In this document: positions 53,240 to 60,764 of the stretch, in pieces
Position numbering within the stretch: the first letter of the stretch is position 1
Layout of the letters: each line of letters opens with the position of its first letter
Assembly (NCBI RefSeq): GCF_034366625.1
Contig: NZ_JAXMIH010000028.1
Location: 62,001 to 126,000, forward strand
DNA: 64,000 nucleotides
Source: Prosthecobacter sp.
Lineage (GTDB): Bacteria > Verrucomicrobiota > Verrucomicrobiia > Verrucomicrobiales > Verrucomicrobiaceae
Direction of reading: 5' to 3'
Translations under genes and position numbers: made by a program
The notes under the pieces: model-generated
What the model was told of the DNA's origin: nothing
Database searches by the model: none
What the model saw: the letters and a program-made list of their open reading frames with translations, nothing else

Positions 53240-53934
53240 CTTTAGTCGCCCAGCATATTCTTCAATCCGCCGACTGCGAGAATTGATGAACGATTCCACC
53301 CTGCTTTTATAGATGAGGTAATCTCCTTGATCTTTAAACTTCGGTGTGGACTGAAAGTCTTCGAACGGTAAGTAGAACTTCACGTCGCCTTGCTCATCCA
53401 CCAAGTCGTTCAGGAGGAAGAATTGAACGTAGCCCTCGAATGTCTCAAACAATCGAAAAAACGAAGCATATCTTCTCAGGGCCTCCTCCAATGGACTTGG
53501 CTCGTTGATGTAGAAGCGCTTGATGCACTCCAAGGTCAGGTCGAATCGGTCGTCAATGAGCCGTGATATGCCTCTGGCCTGATTTATTGTGTGCTTTCGC
53601 TCCACCTGATTGTTGGGAAAATGAGGTACGCACCTATTGTTGAACCATGATCAAATAGCTCCTGCACTTCCTTCGGAATTTGCGTGGTAAGCCACTTCTT
53701 GTTCGTCTGATTTTTGTAGGAGTGAGTGATGGCGTCGCTCCCCAATGAGAAGTCGCCCAATGCAGAGCTGTGGAATAGGTAGCAGCTAGGCTTGTCATCT
53801 CGCAAGTCGAAGAAGTCACCACTCGGCAAGGACTTGCTCCAAAGAAGTTTGTGATAGCGTCGCAATGTGGGACTGGTGGCATCAGGATCCCCGCCATTGG
53901 CGTCGATATACATATTGAAGCTTGTATCAATCAT
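53234..53934 (-). pseudogene. DUF6994-like gene split by a -1 frameshift (pseudogene or recoded)
   Basis: Two overlapping frames make one protein. The first (53934 down to 53584) starts MIDTSFNMYIDANGGDPD and has SPTLRRYHKLLWSKSLPSGD; the second (to 53234) has QARGISRLIDDRFDLTLECI and FEGYVQFFLLNDLVDEQ. Together they resemble, from memory, DUF6994 proteins, in which these segments are continuous. Frame one reads ATT TTC CCA; a -1 slip on T TTC CCA (53620-53614) continues as N-N-Q-V-E-R-K-H in frame two, giving about 233 residues. Either a base was lost in the CCC run or the gene is recoded. It is AT-richer than its surroundings and lies between two candidate attC sites. It has no signal peptide, and its role is unknown. 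Confidence 0.65.
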
Positions 53935-53985
53935 GGAGGGACCGTGATGCGGGAATTGGATTCTTCTCCTGGGTAACGTTTTCTG

Positions 53986-54071
53986 ACCTAACGATTCGGA
54001 TCAGGCGGCGAGCGGGAAGCGTCGATGACACGACAGATGCCATTCGAGCCGTTGCCTGTATCCGGTTTGTC
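53986..54071 (-). other. Candidate integron attC site 2
   Basis: The minus strand ends in R' GTTAGGT, an exact GTTRRRY. The inner arms CGGATACAGGC and GCCTGATCCG pair over 10 bp with one extra base, as expected for an attC extrahelical base. The left box is imperfect (GACAAAC). It has the same orientation as site 1 and lies just after the stop of the membrane-protein gene. Confidence 0.5.
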
Positions 54072-54076
54072 CGCCT

Positions 54077-54658
54077 TCATGGGTGGCCGTGGATGCTGCC
54101 TGCATTTTGATTGGCTTTCGCCTCGTTGTGCCTTCTGAAGTCCCGGCCAAGGCAGATTAGCCAGAAGAGAATGAGGATGCCATAGGAGGCGATGTGAGCC
54201 AGCCATGAATATCGGTATATAGCCGAGCGGGGAAACTCACGCCACGATCTCCGAAGCCACCAACGCTCAACCACGACTGACATGAAGTATGCTGGAACCA
54301 TCAAAGTGATAGCCGCACAGGGGATCATCCACCACATGTCCTTCTCATACGGGATGAGCCACGGAGCCTGAACTGTCACGGCGTAGATCTTCTGGCCGGT
54401 GGTCGAAAGCCCCAGCGCAGCTCCAGTGTTAAAGACGAACATCCCGCCGACCATGAGTAACCACATGAGCGGAAAACCCAAGACCATCGAAAGGAGATTG
54501 GCCACGGATACTGCTGGAAGCGTCTTCCGCCAAGTCGTCTGAAAAGTGCGCTTGGCAATCCAAGACTCAGCCAAGATAATGGGCAACAGGGCGGCGGCAA
54601 TGGTCGGCATATGCACGAACAACATGGGGACACCGATATTGGCGAGCATGATTAGCAT
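54077..54658 (-). CDS. Integral membrane protein of unknown function (cassette gene)
   Basis: 193 residues; an ATG three codons in (54649, MLANIGVPM) is an alternative start. Four hydrophobic segments are visible: PMLFVHMPTIAAALLPIILA, VANLLSMVLGFPLMWLLMVG, MWWMIPCAAITLMVPAYFMS and the C-terminal YSWLAHIASYGILILFWLIC. I recognise similar proteins in Verrucomicrobia but no assigned function. Codon use is less GC-biased than in neighbours. It is followed by candidate attC site 2 and the split DUF6994-like gene in the same direction, an integron-cassette layout without an integrase in view. Confidence 0.75.
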   Translation of the reverse strand: MLIMLANIGVPMLFVHMPTIAAALLPIILAESWIAKRTFQTTWRKTLPAVSVANLLSMVLGFPLMWLLMVGGMFVFNTGAALGLSTTGQKIYAVTVQAPWLIPYEKDMWWMIPCAAITLMVPAYFMSVVVERWWLRRSWREFPRSAIYRYSWLAHIASYGILILFWLICLGRDFRRHNEAKANQNAGSIHGHP

Positions 54659-55093
54659 GGAGGCGTCTTGTTGTTGGCCGAACGTTGTTTAGCCTCATTA
54701 AATCGTGTGCGAATCTAATTCGTCCACAGTTCTTTGTGGATTGGCAGTGTTGAGTTGATGGAAAAAGAGGGCGCGGACGAAAGGAAAGGATTTGGATGAA
54801 TGAGCCGATGGAAGCGAAAATGTCGCCGGAGGTCAAGCCTTGGGTTTTCTGATGCTGAGCTTCACACCGCAAGAGTCTGGAGACACGCGTGAGATGAGTT
54901 CTATCTCCTGCGGTGTTTTTAATTCATAGCTCTGAGATAGCGCCCCGAGTCCCGCCGTTTGGGTGACATGAACACCCACCGCTGCCATTTCCTGCGTGGA
55001 GCCATTGTCGATTGTCGCAAAGCCCAAAGCGAAGAATCTCGGCTTCCGCATGCTGATCCACGAGGTCGTCGCGAGTGAGCTGTTTCAGAACAA
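54659..55093. other. Non-coding accessory patch with gene fragments
   Basis: This stretch holds no intact gene. From 54659 to about 54830 it is AT-rich; an AACAAC|GTT core near 54681-54690 (minus strand) could be a cassette boundary. At 54833-54950 (minus) a short frame ending SRVSPDSCGVKLSIRKPKA may be the tail of a lost gene. At 54968 an ATG opens MNTHRCHFLRGA, resembling the Tat-type start of a DUF1552/oxidoreductase gene, but it runs after 12 residues into the DUF1592-like tail fragment. The patch looks like a scar of rearrangement. Confidence 0.5.
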
Positions 55094-55097
55094 ATGA
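55011..55097 (+). pseudogene. Fragment of a DUF1592-type gene (last ~29 codons)
   Basis: This matches the last 87 bases of the 50790-53117 gene at about 76 of 87 positions, and most differences do not change the protein. It reads AKNLGFRMLIHEVVASELFQ and then a stop. The rest of the gene is missing, and a 7-base duplication (ATTGTCG) marks the junction. Divergence suggests the tail of a paralogue or an imported version, not a recent copy. Confidence 0.8.
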
Positions 55098-57109
55098 ACC
55101 GTCGCACCATGAAAACACTCGCTACAGCTCTGATCGTTGCGTTGTGCCTCAACAGCATGCTGCACGCGCAAACGCATCCAGCGATGCGACCGCTGCCCGT
55201 GGTCTCAAAGTCGGCTCTGACGAAGGGGCCGCGGCATTTTGTCGATGCCACGCGTGGTGATGATGCCAAGGCGGGCACCGAGCAGGAACCGTGGAAAACG
55301 CTCGGTCATGCGCTGCGCCGATTGAAACCGGGTGACACGCTCTATCTGCGCGGCGGCACCTATTTTGAAAAGGTCCCACTCACGCAATCGGGCACGCCGG
55401 AGCAGCCGATCACCATCGCTTCGTATCCTGGTGAGCTGGCGGTGATCGACGGCAGCGCGCGCGAGTTTCAGGAGACTCCTGCGTCGAGTTGGGAGCCGCT
55501 GTCGAGCGGTGCGGAGGGCGAGTTCGTTTCCACACGGAGCTTTGCGGATGTGGATGACCGCCGCGTGCCGCATCAGTTCCTCCCGGCCGCGTGGGAGCCG
55601 ATGTGGGGCATTGAGGAGCAGCGGCCGCTCGCGCTTGGCCATTTCGCGGATTCGATGGTGCCGCTGCATGGCTACCGCTCGCTGAAGGATCTACGTTCCA
55701 TGAACGAGCTGTGGGTGAAGGGCAAGAAGGAGGATTTTGACTTCTACTGCGGACCCGGCGTGTGGTTTGACCGCGAGACGGGGCGTGTACACATCCGGCT
55801 CGCGCACCACCAGCTCGACGGTCTCGGCAACCGCGCGTATCGCGGCGAGACGGACCCGCGCAAGCTGCCGCTCATCATTGCGCTCGGCTTTGGCGACGAT
55901 GTTTTGCGCCTCACCGGCATCAAGCATGTGCGTCTGCAAAATCTCATCCTGCGCGGAGCCACCGGCAGTCCGATGATCAGCATCTACGGCTGCGAAAACA
56001 TCCAGATCGATCACTGCGCCATCTTCGGCGGGAATCCGGGCCTGCTCATCAATGCCTCGAAAAACATCACCATGACCCACAGCACCATGCGCGGCCTCGC
56101 AGCACCGTGGACTGGGCGCGCGCATATGAAATACCGTGGCACCGCTTCCTACCAGATCGTGCTGCGCGACGACCAGCCGATCAACGAGAACATCGAGTTC
56201 GCGAACTGTGAGTTCACCGACGACCACGATTTCGCCTTCCTGCGTTTCGCGAAAAATCTGAAACTGCACCACTGTTTCATCGATAACTTCAACGACGACG
56301 GCTTCGAGGTCGGCCCGAAACGTCGGGATCACACGCTCTACATCTTCCAGAACCGCATCGGCGGCATTCTCAGCCACTTCACGCAGCATGAGATGGACAA
56401 GGACGAGGCTCCGCTGGATCACGATCCGGGTGCGGGAGCCTACATTTATCGCAACGTCATCGACCAGCGCGCTGGAGCCTATTATCAATCGCCGTCCGAA
56501 CCCGATCCGAGTGGAGACTTCCTGCACCACGAAGGCCATCTCGTCGGCGACCATGGCGGTCCGATCTGGGCCGTGATGCGCTGGTATCACAATTCCATCC
56601 TGCGCCGCACACCCACCTTCCGCGACTACTTCCTGCTCGGTCTCGGTGCGCAAGGCATCCGCAGCACCGAGCGCGATGTCTTCAACAACATCCTCGTCCA
56701 GATCGACAAGATGCCCGGCGCGAGTTTCGCCGGCCTCAAGGAACCCTGGAGCCTGCGCGAAGGCGGCAACATCCTCTGGGGCGTGAATGACAGTTCCAAA
56801 GCCGACCCTTTCGCTAAATTCCGCGCCTCACCGTTGTTTGAAGCGAGCAAAAAAATCCACGCAGCAGGCTGGACCACGCAGGATCGTGTCCTTGATCCGA
56901 AATTTGCCTCGCTGACCGATCTCCGCCTGCAAGGTGACAGCCCCGCCATCAACACCGGCATCGCCTTGCCCGCCGAGTGGCCTGATGAGATGCGCGCTGA
57001 TGACAAAGACGCGCCCGATGTGGGGGCGCTGCCGATTGGCGCGAAGCCGTGGGGTGTCGGTGTCGATGGCCGCGTGCCGCTGTTTGGTGAATCGACGAAC
57101 AAGAACTGA
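55094..57109 (+). CDS. Exported right-handed beta-helix protein (DUF1565/PbH1-like)
   Basis: 671 residues. ATG 55094 overlaps the stop of the DUF1592 fragment (ATGA); ATG 55109 would start directly at the signal MKTLATALIVALCLNSMLHA. The DUF1565-like start FVDATRGDDAKAGTEQEPWK and TLYLRGGTYFEKVPLTQSG is followed by parallel-helix repeats: IKHVRLQNLILRGATG, CENIQIDHCAIFGGNPG and NENIEFANCEFTDDHDFAF. The fold is typical of polysaccharide lyases and carbohydrate-binding or modifying enzymes. No specific catalytic set could be identified. The overlap suggests it once followed an intact DUF1592 gene. Confidence 0.85.
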   Translation: MNRRTMKTLATALIVALCLNSMLHAQTHPAMRPLPVVSKSALTKGPRHFVDATRGDDAKAGTEQEPWKTLGHALRRLKPGDTLYLRGGTYFEKVPLTQSGTPEQPITIASYPGELAVIDGSAREFQETPASSWEPLSSGAEGEFVSTRSFADVDDRRVPHQFLPAAWEPMWGIEEQRPLALGHFADSMVPLHGYRSLKDLRSMNELWVKGKKEDFDFYCGPGVWFDRETGRVHIRLAHHQLDGLGNRAYRGETDPRKLPLIIALGFGDDVLRLTGIKHVRLQNLILRGATGSPMISIYGCENIQIDHCAIFGGNPGLLINASKNITMTHSTMRGLAAPWTGRAHMKYRGTASYQIVLRDDQPINENIEFANCEFTDDHDFAFLRFAKNLKLHHCFIDNFNDDGFEVGPKRRDHTLYIFQNRIGGILSHFTQHEMDKDEAPLDHDPGAGAYIYRNVIDQRAGAYYQSPSEPDPSGDFLHHEGHLVGDHGGPIWAVMRWYHNSILRRTPTFRDYFLLGLGAQGIRSTERDVFNNILVQIDKMPGASFAGLKEPWSLREGGNILWGVNDSSKADPFAKFRASPLFEASKKIHAAGWTTQDRVLDPKFASLTDLRLQGDSPAINTGIALPAEWPDEMRADDKDAPDVGALPIGAKPWGVGVDGRVPLFGESTNKN

Positions 57110-57129
57110 GGGCGTGGCAATCAGCCAGA

Positions 57130-58683
57130 TTACTCAACCGCTTTCGGCTTCAGCACCGTGCCGTCCGGCGTGGCGGCCTTGAAGGCGAAAGTCCAGCCGC
57201 CGTGATTGGTGCCTGACTCGTTGTTCAGGGTGAGCAGGATACGATTGGTGCCTTTCTTGAGCGGCACTTCAATCTTCGCGGTGCGGAAATGCGTGTGCGC
57301 GCCGAGGTCGAGCGGTTTGTCCTGATTCACGCGCAGCACGAGGTGATCATCCCAGGTGATTTGGAATTGCGCGGTCATGTCGCGGTCAGCATCGAGCACG
57401 CAACCGGCCTGCGCGGCCACGCCGGTGAAATGCGCGCCCGCACCGCGTTTGTGCGGACGGAAGGCGTGATTGAAGTCGGTGAAGCCATGATCGCTGCGCT
57501 GCTTCACCCAGCCTTCGCCGCCAAGTTTGAAAACGGCATCGAGCGGCGAGCGCAGCGCGGTGTCGATGGCGGCATTCTTTTCGTTCACGAGCGTGCCATT
57601 GAGCCACCAGGAGCCGTGATCGGGCAGCGGCAGGTCCGTGACACCGCGCTTGAGTTCGACGCCGGGGAGGAACTCCTCGAACTTCGGCAGCTTCACGAAG
57701 GGCCGGCGCGGCTTGGTTTGATACCAATACACCGTGGCGCACACGTCGTTCTCCATCGTGCCGAAGCGCATGTGGATGGACTCGCGCCACTTGATTGGAT
57801 CAGGCACAAAGAATCGATAACCCACCAGCCGCTGTGCCACGCGTGCCTCACCGGTGTCCTCATGCGTGTAGTAAGGCATACCGGACCACAGGTGCGTCTC
57901 GGGGGGATGCAGCGCGCCACCGAACGACGTGCCGAACACATCCTCGCCGCCAATGCCGCGGATGAACGCGGGATGGTCGCCAAGGCCGTCGATGAAGATG
58001 TTGTCGGCCCCGCCGTGGCTCCAGCGGTCGGTGTTGTCGATGAGCCGCACGCCATAGACGAATCCGATCAACTGCCCTGGGCCATCCGCATCGAGCATGA
58101 AGAAATCTTCGCCATAGCTCGCGGTCGGCATTTCGCGCCGCCAGCTTGCGCAGAAGCGGCGCTGCTCCTTCAACTCTTGATCGGGATAGCGATGCCAGTC
58201 CACTTGCAGATAGACCGCCATGCCTTCGCCGCCGGTCTCGAACTCGATGCGCGCCTTCCTGGCGAAGGGCATCTCGAAGTAGGAGTTCAAGGCGCTCCAC
58301 TGCTTCGCCGAGAGCAGCGGGGTGTCGATGGCATAGTGATTCTGGCCGTGCATCACACCGAAGAAATCGCCCGCCGGTGCTTCGACATGCGGGATCGGCG
58401 AGTCGTCGAAGAAGATGCGGATGATGATCTTGCGATTCATCATCTGCACTGCGGTCGGAACGATCGGCTTGCTGAAACAGAGGTAGATGTGCTTGATGCA
58501 GCCGGGGCCATCGAGCGTGGCATAGGTCTCGCGCTGGTTCGCCTCCAGCCGCTTCACAAAGCTGACGCGCTCCGACACAGCGACCTCGGGCAGATCAAGG
58601 GCAAACAAGCCGGACGGCTCGGCGCTGACGGGCAATGCGTGAGCAAACAGGAAGGCGATGATGACAGGGATGCAGTGTTTCAT
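57130..58683 (-). CDS. DUF2961 / glycoside hydrolase family 172-like exported protein
   Basis: 517 residues from ATG 58683, giving signal MKHCIPVIIAFLFAHALPVS; a longer frame to 58794 has no signal. DUF2961 features are GPGCIKHIYLCFSKP, IIIRIFFDDSPIPHVEAPAG, DFFGVMHGQNHYAIDTP, MPFARKARIEFE and VYLQVDWHRYPDQEL. The family founds GH172, whose members act on fructofuranosides or arabinofuranosides. The C-terminal ~130 residues are a separate beta domain (PLDLGAHTHFRTAKIEVPLK). The likely role is periplasmic or surface cleavage of furanoside sugars, inferred from family. It is divergent from the DUF1552 gene. Confidence 0.85.
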   Translation of the reverse strand: MKHCIPVIIAFLFAHALPVSAEPSGLFALDLPEVAVSERVSFVKRLEANQRETYATLDGPGCIKHIYLCFSKPIVPTAVQMMNRKIIIRIFFDDSPIPHVEAPAGDFFGVMHGQNHYAIDTPLLSAKQWSALNSYFEMPFARKARIEFETGGEGMAVYLQVDWHRYPDQELKEQRRFCASWRREMPTASYGEDFFMLDADGPGQLIGFVYGVRLIDNTDRWSHGGADNIFIDGLGDHPAFIRGIGGEDVFGTSFGGALHPPETHLWSGMPYYTHEDTGEARVAQRLVGYRFFVPDPIKWRESIHMRFGTMENDVCATVYWYQTKPRRPFVKLPKFEEFLPGVELKRGVTDLPLPDHGSWWLNGTLVNEKNAAIDTALRSPLDAVFKLGGEGWVKQRSDHGFTDFNHAFRPHKRGAGAHFTGVAAQAGCVLDADRDMTAQFQITWDDHLVLRVNQDKPLDLGAHTHFRTAKIEVPLKKGTNRILLTLNNESGTNHGGWTFAFKAATPDGTVLKPKAVE

Positions 58684-58814
58684 GGCAGCGACGATGGTTG
58701 TGAGACCAAACGGAGCGACGAAGCTGTTTCTCAAAGGCGGGGCGGTGGAAAGACAGGTTGCGAGGATACGGAGGCAGCCAGCGTTCTGTCTCATGAACCA
58801 GCTCCTCTGCCGCC

Positions 58815-60086
58815 ATGAACACGAATCCGCTTTCCCGTCGTCACTTTCTCCGAAGCGCTGGTGTCACGCTTGGGTTGCCTTTCCTCGAATGCTTCGCGCC
58901 GCGCGGCCGTGCGGCGGCGAGTGTGAAGCCAATCCGGCGCATGGTGTGCATCTGCACGCCGCTGGGGTTGCACACGCCGCATTTGTATCCGCAACAGAAG
59001 GGCAGGGACTATGCGCTCACGCCTTACCTGGAGCCGCTGGCGGAGTTCAAGAATGACTTCAGTGTGATCTCGGGGCTGTCGCATCCTGATGTCGGATCGA
59101 GCCATGACTCGATCTACAGCTTCCTCACGGCGGCCCCGCATCCGGAAATCCGCGCCGGGTTTCGCAATAGCATCTCGCTCGACCAGTTTGCGGCGGAGAA
59201 GATCGGCGGACAGACACGGGTGCCGAGTTTGTCGCTGTCGGCGGAGGGTTTTGGCCTGTCATGGACGCGCAGCGGTGCGCTGGTCCCTCCGGACTTGTGG
59301 CCTGCGAGTGTATTCGCGCGTTTGTTCCTCGAAGGCCGGCCCGATGAAGTGGAGGCGCAAACGCGCCGCTTGCGCAATGGCAAGAGCATCCTGGACACGG
59401 TGAGCGAGCAGGCGAAGCGCATGGCTCCAGCGATGGGCGCACGAGATCGCGAGAAAGTGGACGAATACTTCACCAGCGTGCGCGAGCTGGAGCAGCGCAT
59501 GGTTACGGCGCAGGAGTGGGCATTGAAACCGAAGCCGCACGTCGATGCCAAGCCGATGCAGAACAACATGAACTCCGCCGACTTGCTCGGGAAGACGAAG
59601 CTGCTCTTTGAACTCACGCATCTCGCTCTGCAGACGGATTCGACGCGGCTGGTGAACATGCTGCTGCTTGGAACGAGCAGCGTGCCGCTCGTTCCAGGCG
59701 TGACGATTGGGCATCACGATCTCTCCCATCATGGTCAGGACCCGGCGAAGATCGAGCAGCTCAAAAAAGTGGAACTGGGCAAGATGAAGCTGGTGCAGGA
59801 ACTGCTGGCGAAACTGAAGCAGACCAAGGAGGAGGGAGATACGCTGCTTGATCGCACGATGGTCTTCTTCAGCAGCAATCTCGGCAGCGCGGCGAGTCAT
59901 TCGACGAAGGATCTGCCGGTCATCCTTGCCGGTGGCGGTTTCAAGCATGGCCAGCACCTCGCCTTTGATCCGAAGAACTGCCCGCCATTGTCGAATTTGT
60001 ATGTGACCATGCTGCAACGCATGGGCATCGAAGCCGACAAGTTTGGCAGCAGCACGGGAACGCTCACGGGGCTGGAGGCGGCATGA
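58815..60086 (+). CDS. DUF1552 family exported protein
   Basis: 423 residues with Tat signal LSRRHFLRSAGVTLGLPFLE. DUF1552 text: MVCICTPLGLHTPHLYPQQ, ALTPYLEPLAEFKNDFSVIS, GLSHPDVGSSHDSIYSFLTA, SISLDQFAAEKIGG, PGVTIGHHDLSHHG and VFFSSNLGSAASHSTKDLP. These proteins are normally encoded next to DUF1592 genes; here the likely partner is 5.7 kb upstream and separated by the cassette patch, the beta-helix gene and the GH172 gene. Its biochemical role is unknown. Confidence 0.92.
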   Translation: MNTNPLSRRHFLRSAGVTLGLPFLECFAPRGRAAASVKPIRRMVCICTPLGLHTPHLYPQQKGRDYALTPYLEPLAEFKNDFSVISGLSHPDVGSSHDSIYSFLTAAPHPEIRAGFRNSISLDQFAAEKIGGQTRVPSLSLSAEGFGLSWTRSGALVPPDLWPASVFARLFLEGRPDEVEAQTRRLRNGKSILDTVSEQAKRMAPAMGARDREKVDEYFTSVRELEQRMVTAQEWALKPKPHVDAKPMQNNMNSADLLGKTKLLFELTHLALQTDSTRLVNMLLLGTSSVPLVPGVTIGHHDLSHHGQDPAKIEQLKKVELGKMKLVQELLAKLKQTKEEGDTLLDRTMVFFSSNLGSAASHSTKDLPVILAGGGFKHGQHLAFDPKNCPPLSNLYVTMLQRMGIEADKFGSSTGTLTGLEAA

Positions 60087-60132
60087 AGCGCATGGGGCAT
60101 TGACAAAAGAAGACCTGCCAGCACCTTTTCTC

Positions 60133-60357
60133 ATGCCAGCCACCATTGCAGCTCCTGCCTCTTGGATTGAGTCGATCAGCAACTTCCGCCTGCCGGACCA
60201 GACCGACCGGCAATTGCAGAGCCTCATGGATCGGAACACGAATGGCATCTTGCAGCCGCCCGAAAAGGAAGAATTGGCGGCTTTGGCAGCGCTCAGTGAG
60301 GAGATCTCACTCCTGCGAGCACAGGCGCTGCAACTTCTAGGTCGGCGCCCGGCATGA
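60133..60357 (+). CDS. Small helical protein, partner of HNH nuclease gene
   Basis: 74 residues from ATG 60133 (MPATIAAPASWIESISNFRL). It is soluble, with a helical, leucine-rich C-terminal half (PPEKEELAALAALSEEISLL, then RAQALQLLGRR). The stop overlaps the HNH start by 4 bases (ATGA), a tightly coupled arrangement. The size, acidity and order are like an antitoxin or regulator before a toxic nuclease, but no toxin-antitoxin family is certain. An earlier in-frame start at 60043 would overlap the DUF1552 gene and is less likely. Confidence 0.7.
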   Translation: MPATIAAPASWIESISNFRLPDQTDRQLQSLMDRNTNGILQPPEKEELAALAALSEEISLLRAQALQLLGRRPA

Positions 60358-60764
60358 GCGTCCCCTCCGACCTGGCTGCGCTGGTGCGAGATCGTGCCGG
60401 GCATCATTGCGAATACTGCGGCATGTGCCAATCGCTCCAGGGGGCGACGTTTCATCTTGAGCATGTTGTCCCAGTCACTTGCGGTGGTGCGACCACCGCT
60501 GAAAATCTGGCGCTCGCCTGTCCGAGCTGCAACCTGCACAAGTCGGACCGCTCCCATGCCGACGATCCTGACACTGGACTGGTCGTCTCTTTGTTTCACC
60601 CGCGTCAACACATCTGGTCACTGCACTTTGAATGGCAGGGAACGACTCTTGCTGGATTGACCGCCATCGGTCGCGTGACCATACAGGCTCTTGATCTGAA
60701 TCATACACGCCGTCTGCGCGTGCGTGAGGCGGAACGCGTCTTCGGATTGTTTCCACCTGAATGA
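60354..60764 (+). CDS. HNH endonuclease family protein
   Basis: 136 residues. A zinc-HNH core is clear: HHCEYCGMCQ (Cys19, Cys22), FHLEHVVPVTCGG (His37 as the general base candidate), AENLALACPSCNLHKSDR (Asn51, Cys56, Cys59, His62). The C-terminal part, LFHPRQHIWSLHFEWQG and GLTAIGRVTIQAL, is a conserved extension of this HNH subgroup. It is cytoplasmic and a predicted metal-dependent DNase. It is coupled to the small gene before it and overlaps the ceramidase-like gene after it by 4 bases, so the module sits inside an otherwise catabolic operon. Confidence 0.88.
   Translation: MSVPSDLAALVRDRAGHHCEYCGMCQSLQGATFHLEHVVPVTCGGATTAENLALACPSCNLHKSDRSHADDPDTGLVVSLFHPRQHIWSLHFEWQGTTLAGLTAIGRVTIQALDLNHTRRLRVREAERVFGLFPPE

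Noticed and set aside
54676..54695. AACAAC|GTT sequence as an attI or third attC site
   Set aside because: The core is suggestive, but the R box (GTTCGGC) does not fit GTTRRRY and no paired arms were found.
54833..55051. 72-residue minus-strand frame over the DUF1592 tail fragment
   Set aside because: Its first half is antisense to the fragment; only the last part looks protein-like and no start is supported, so it is mentioned as a possible gene remnant only.
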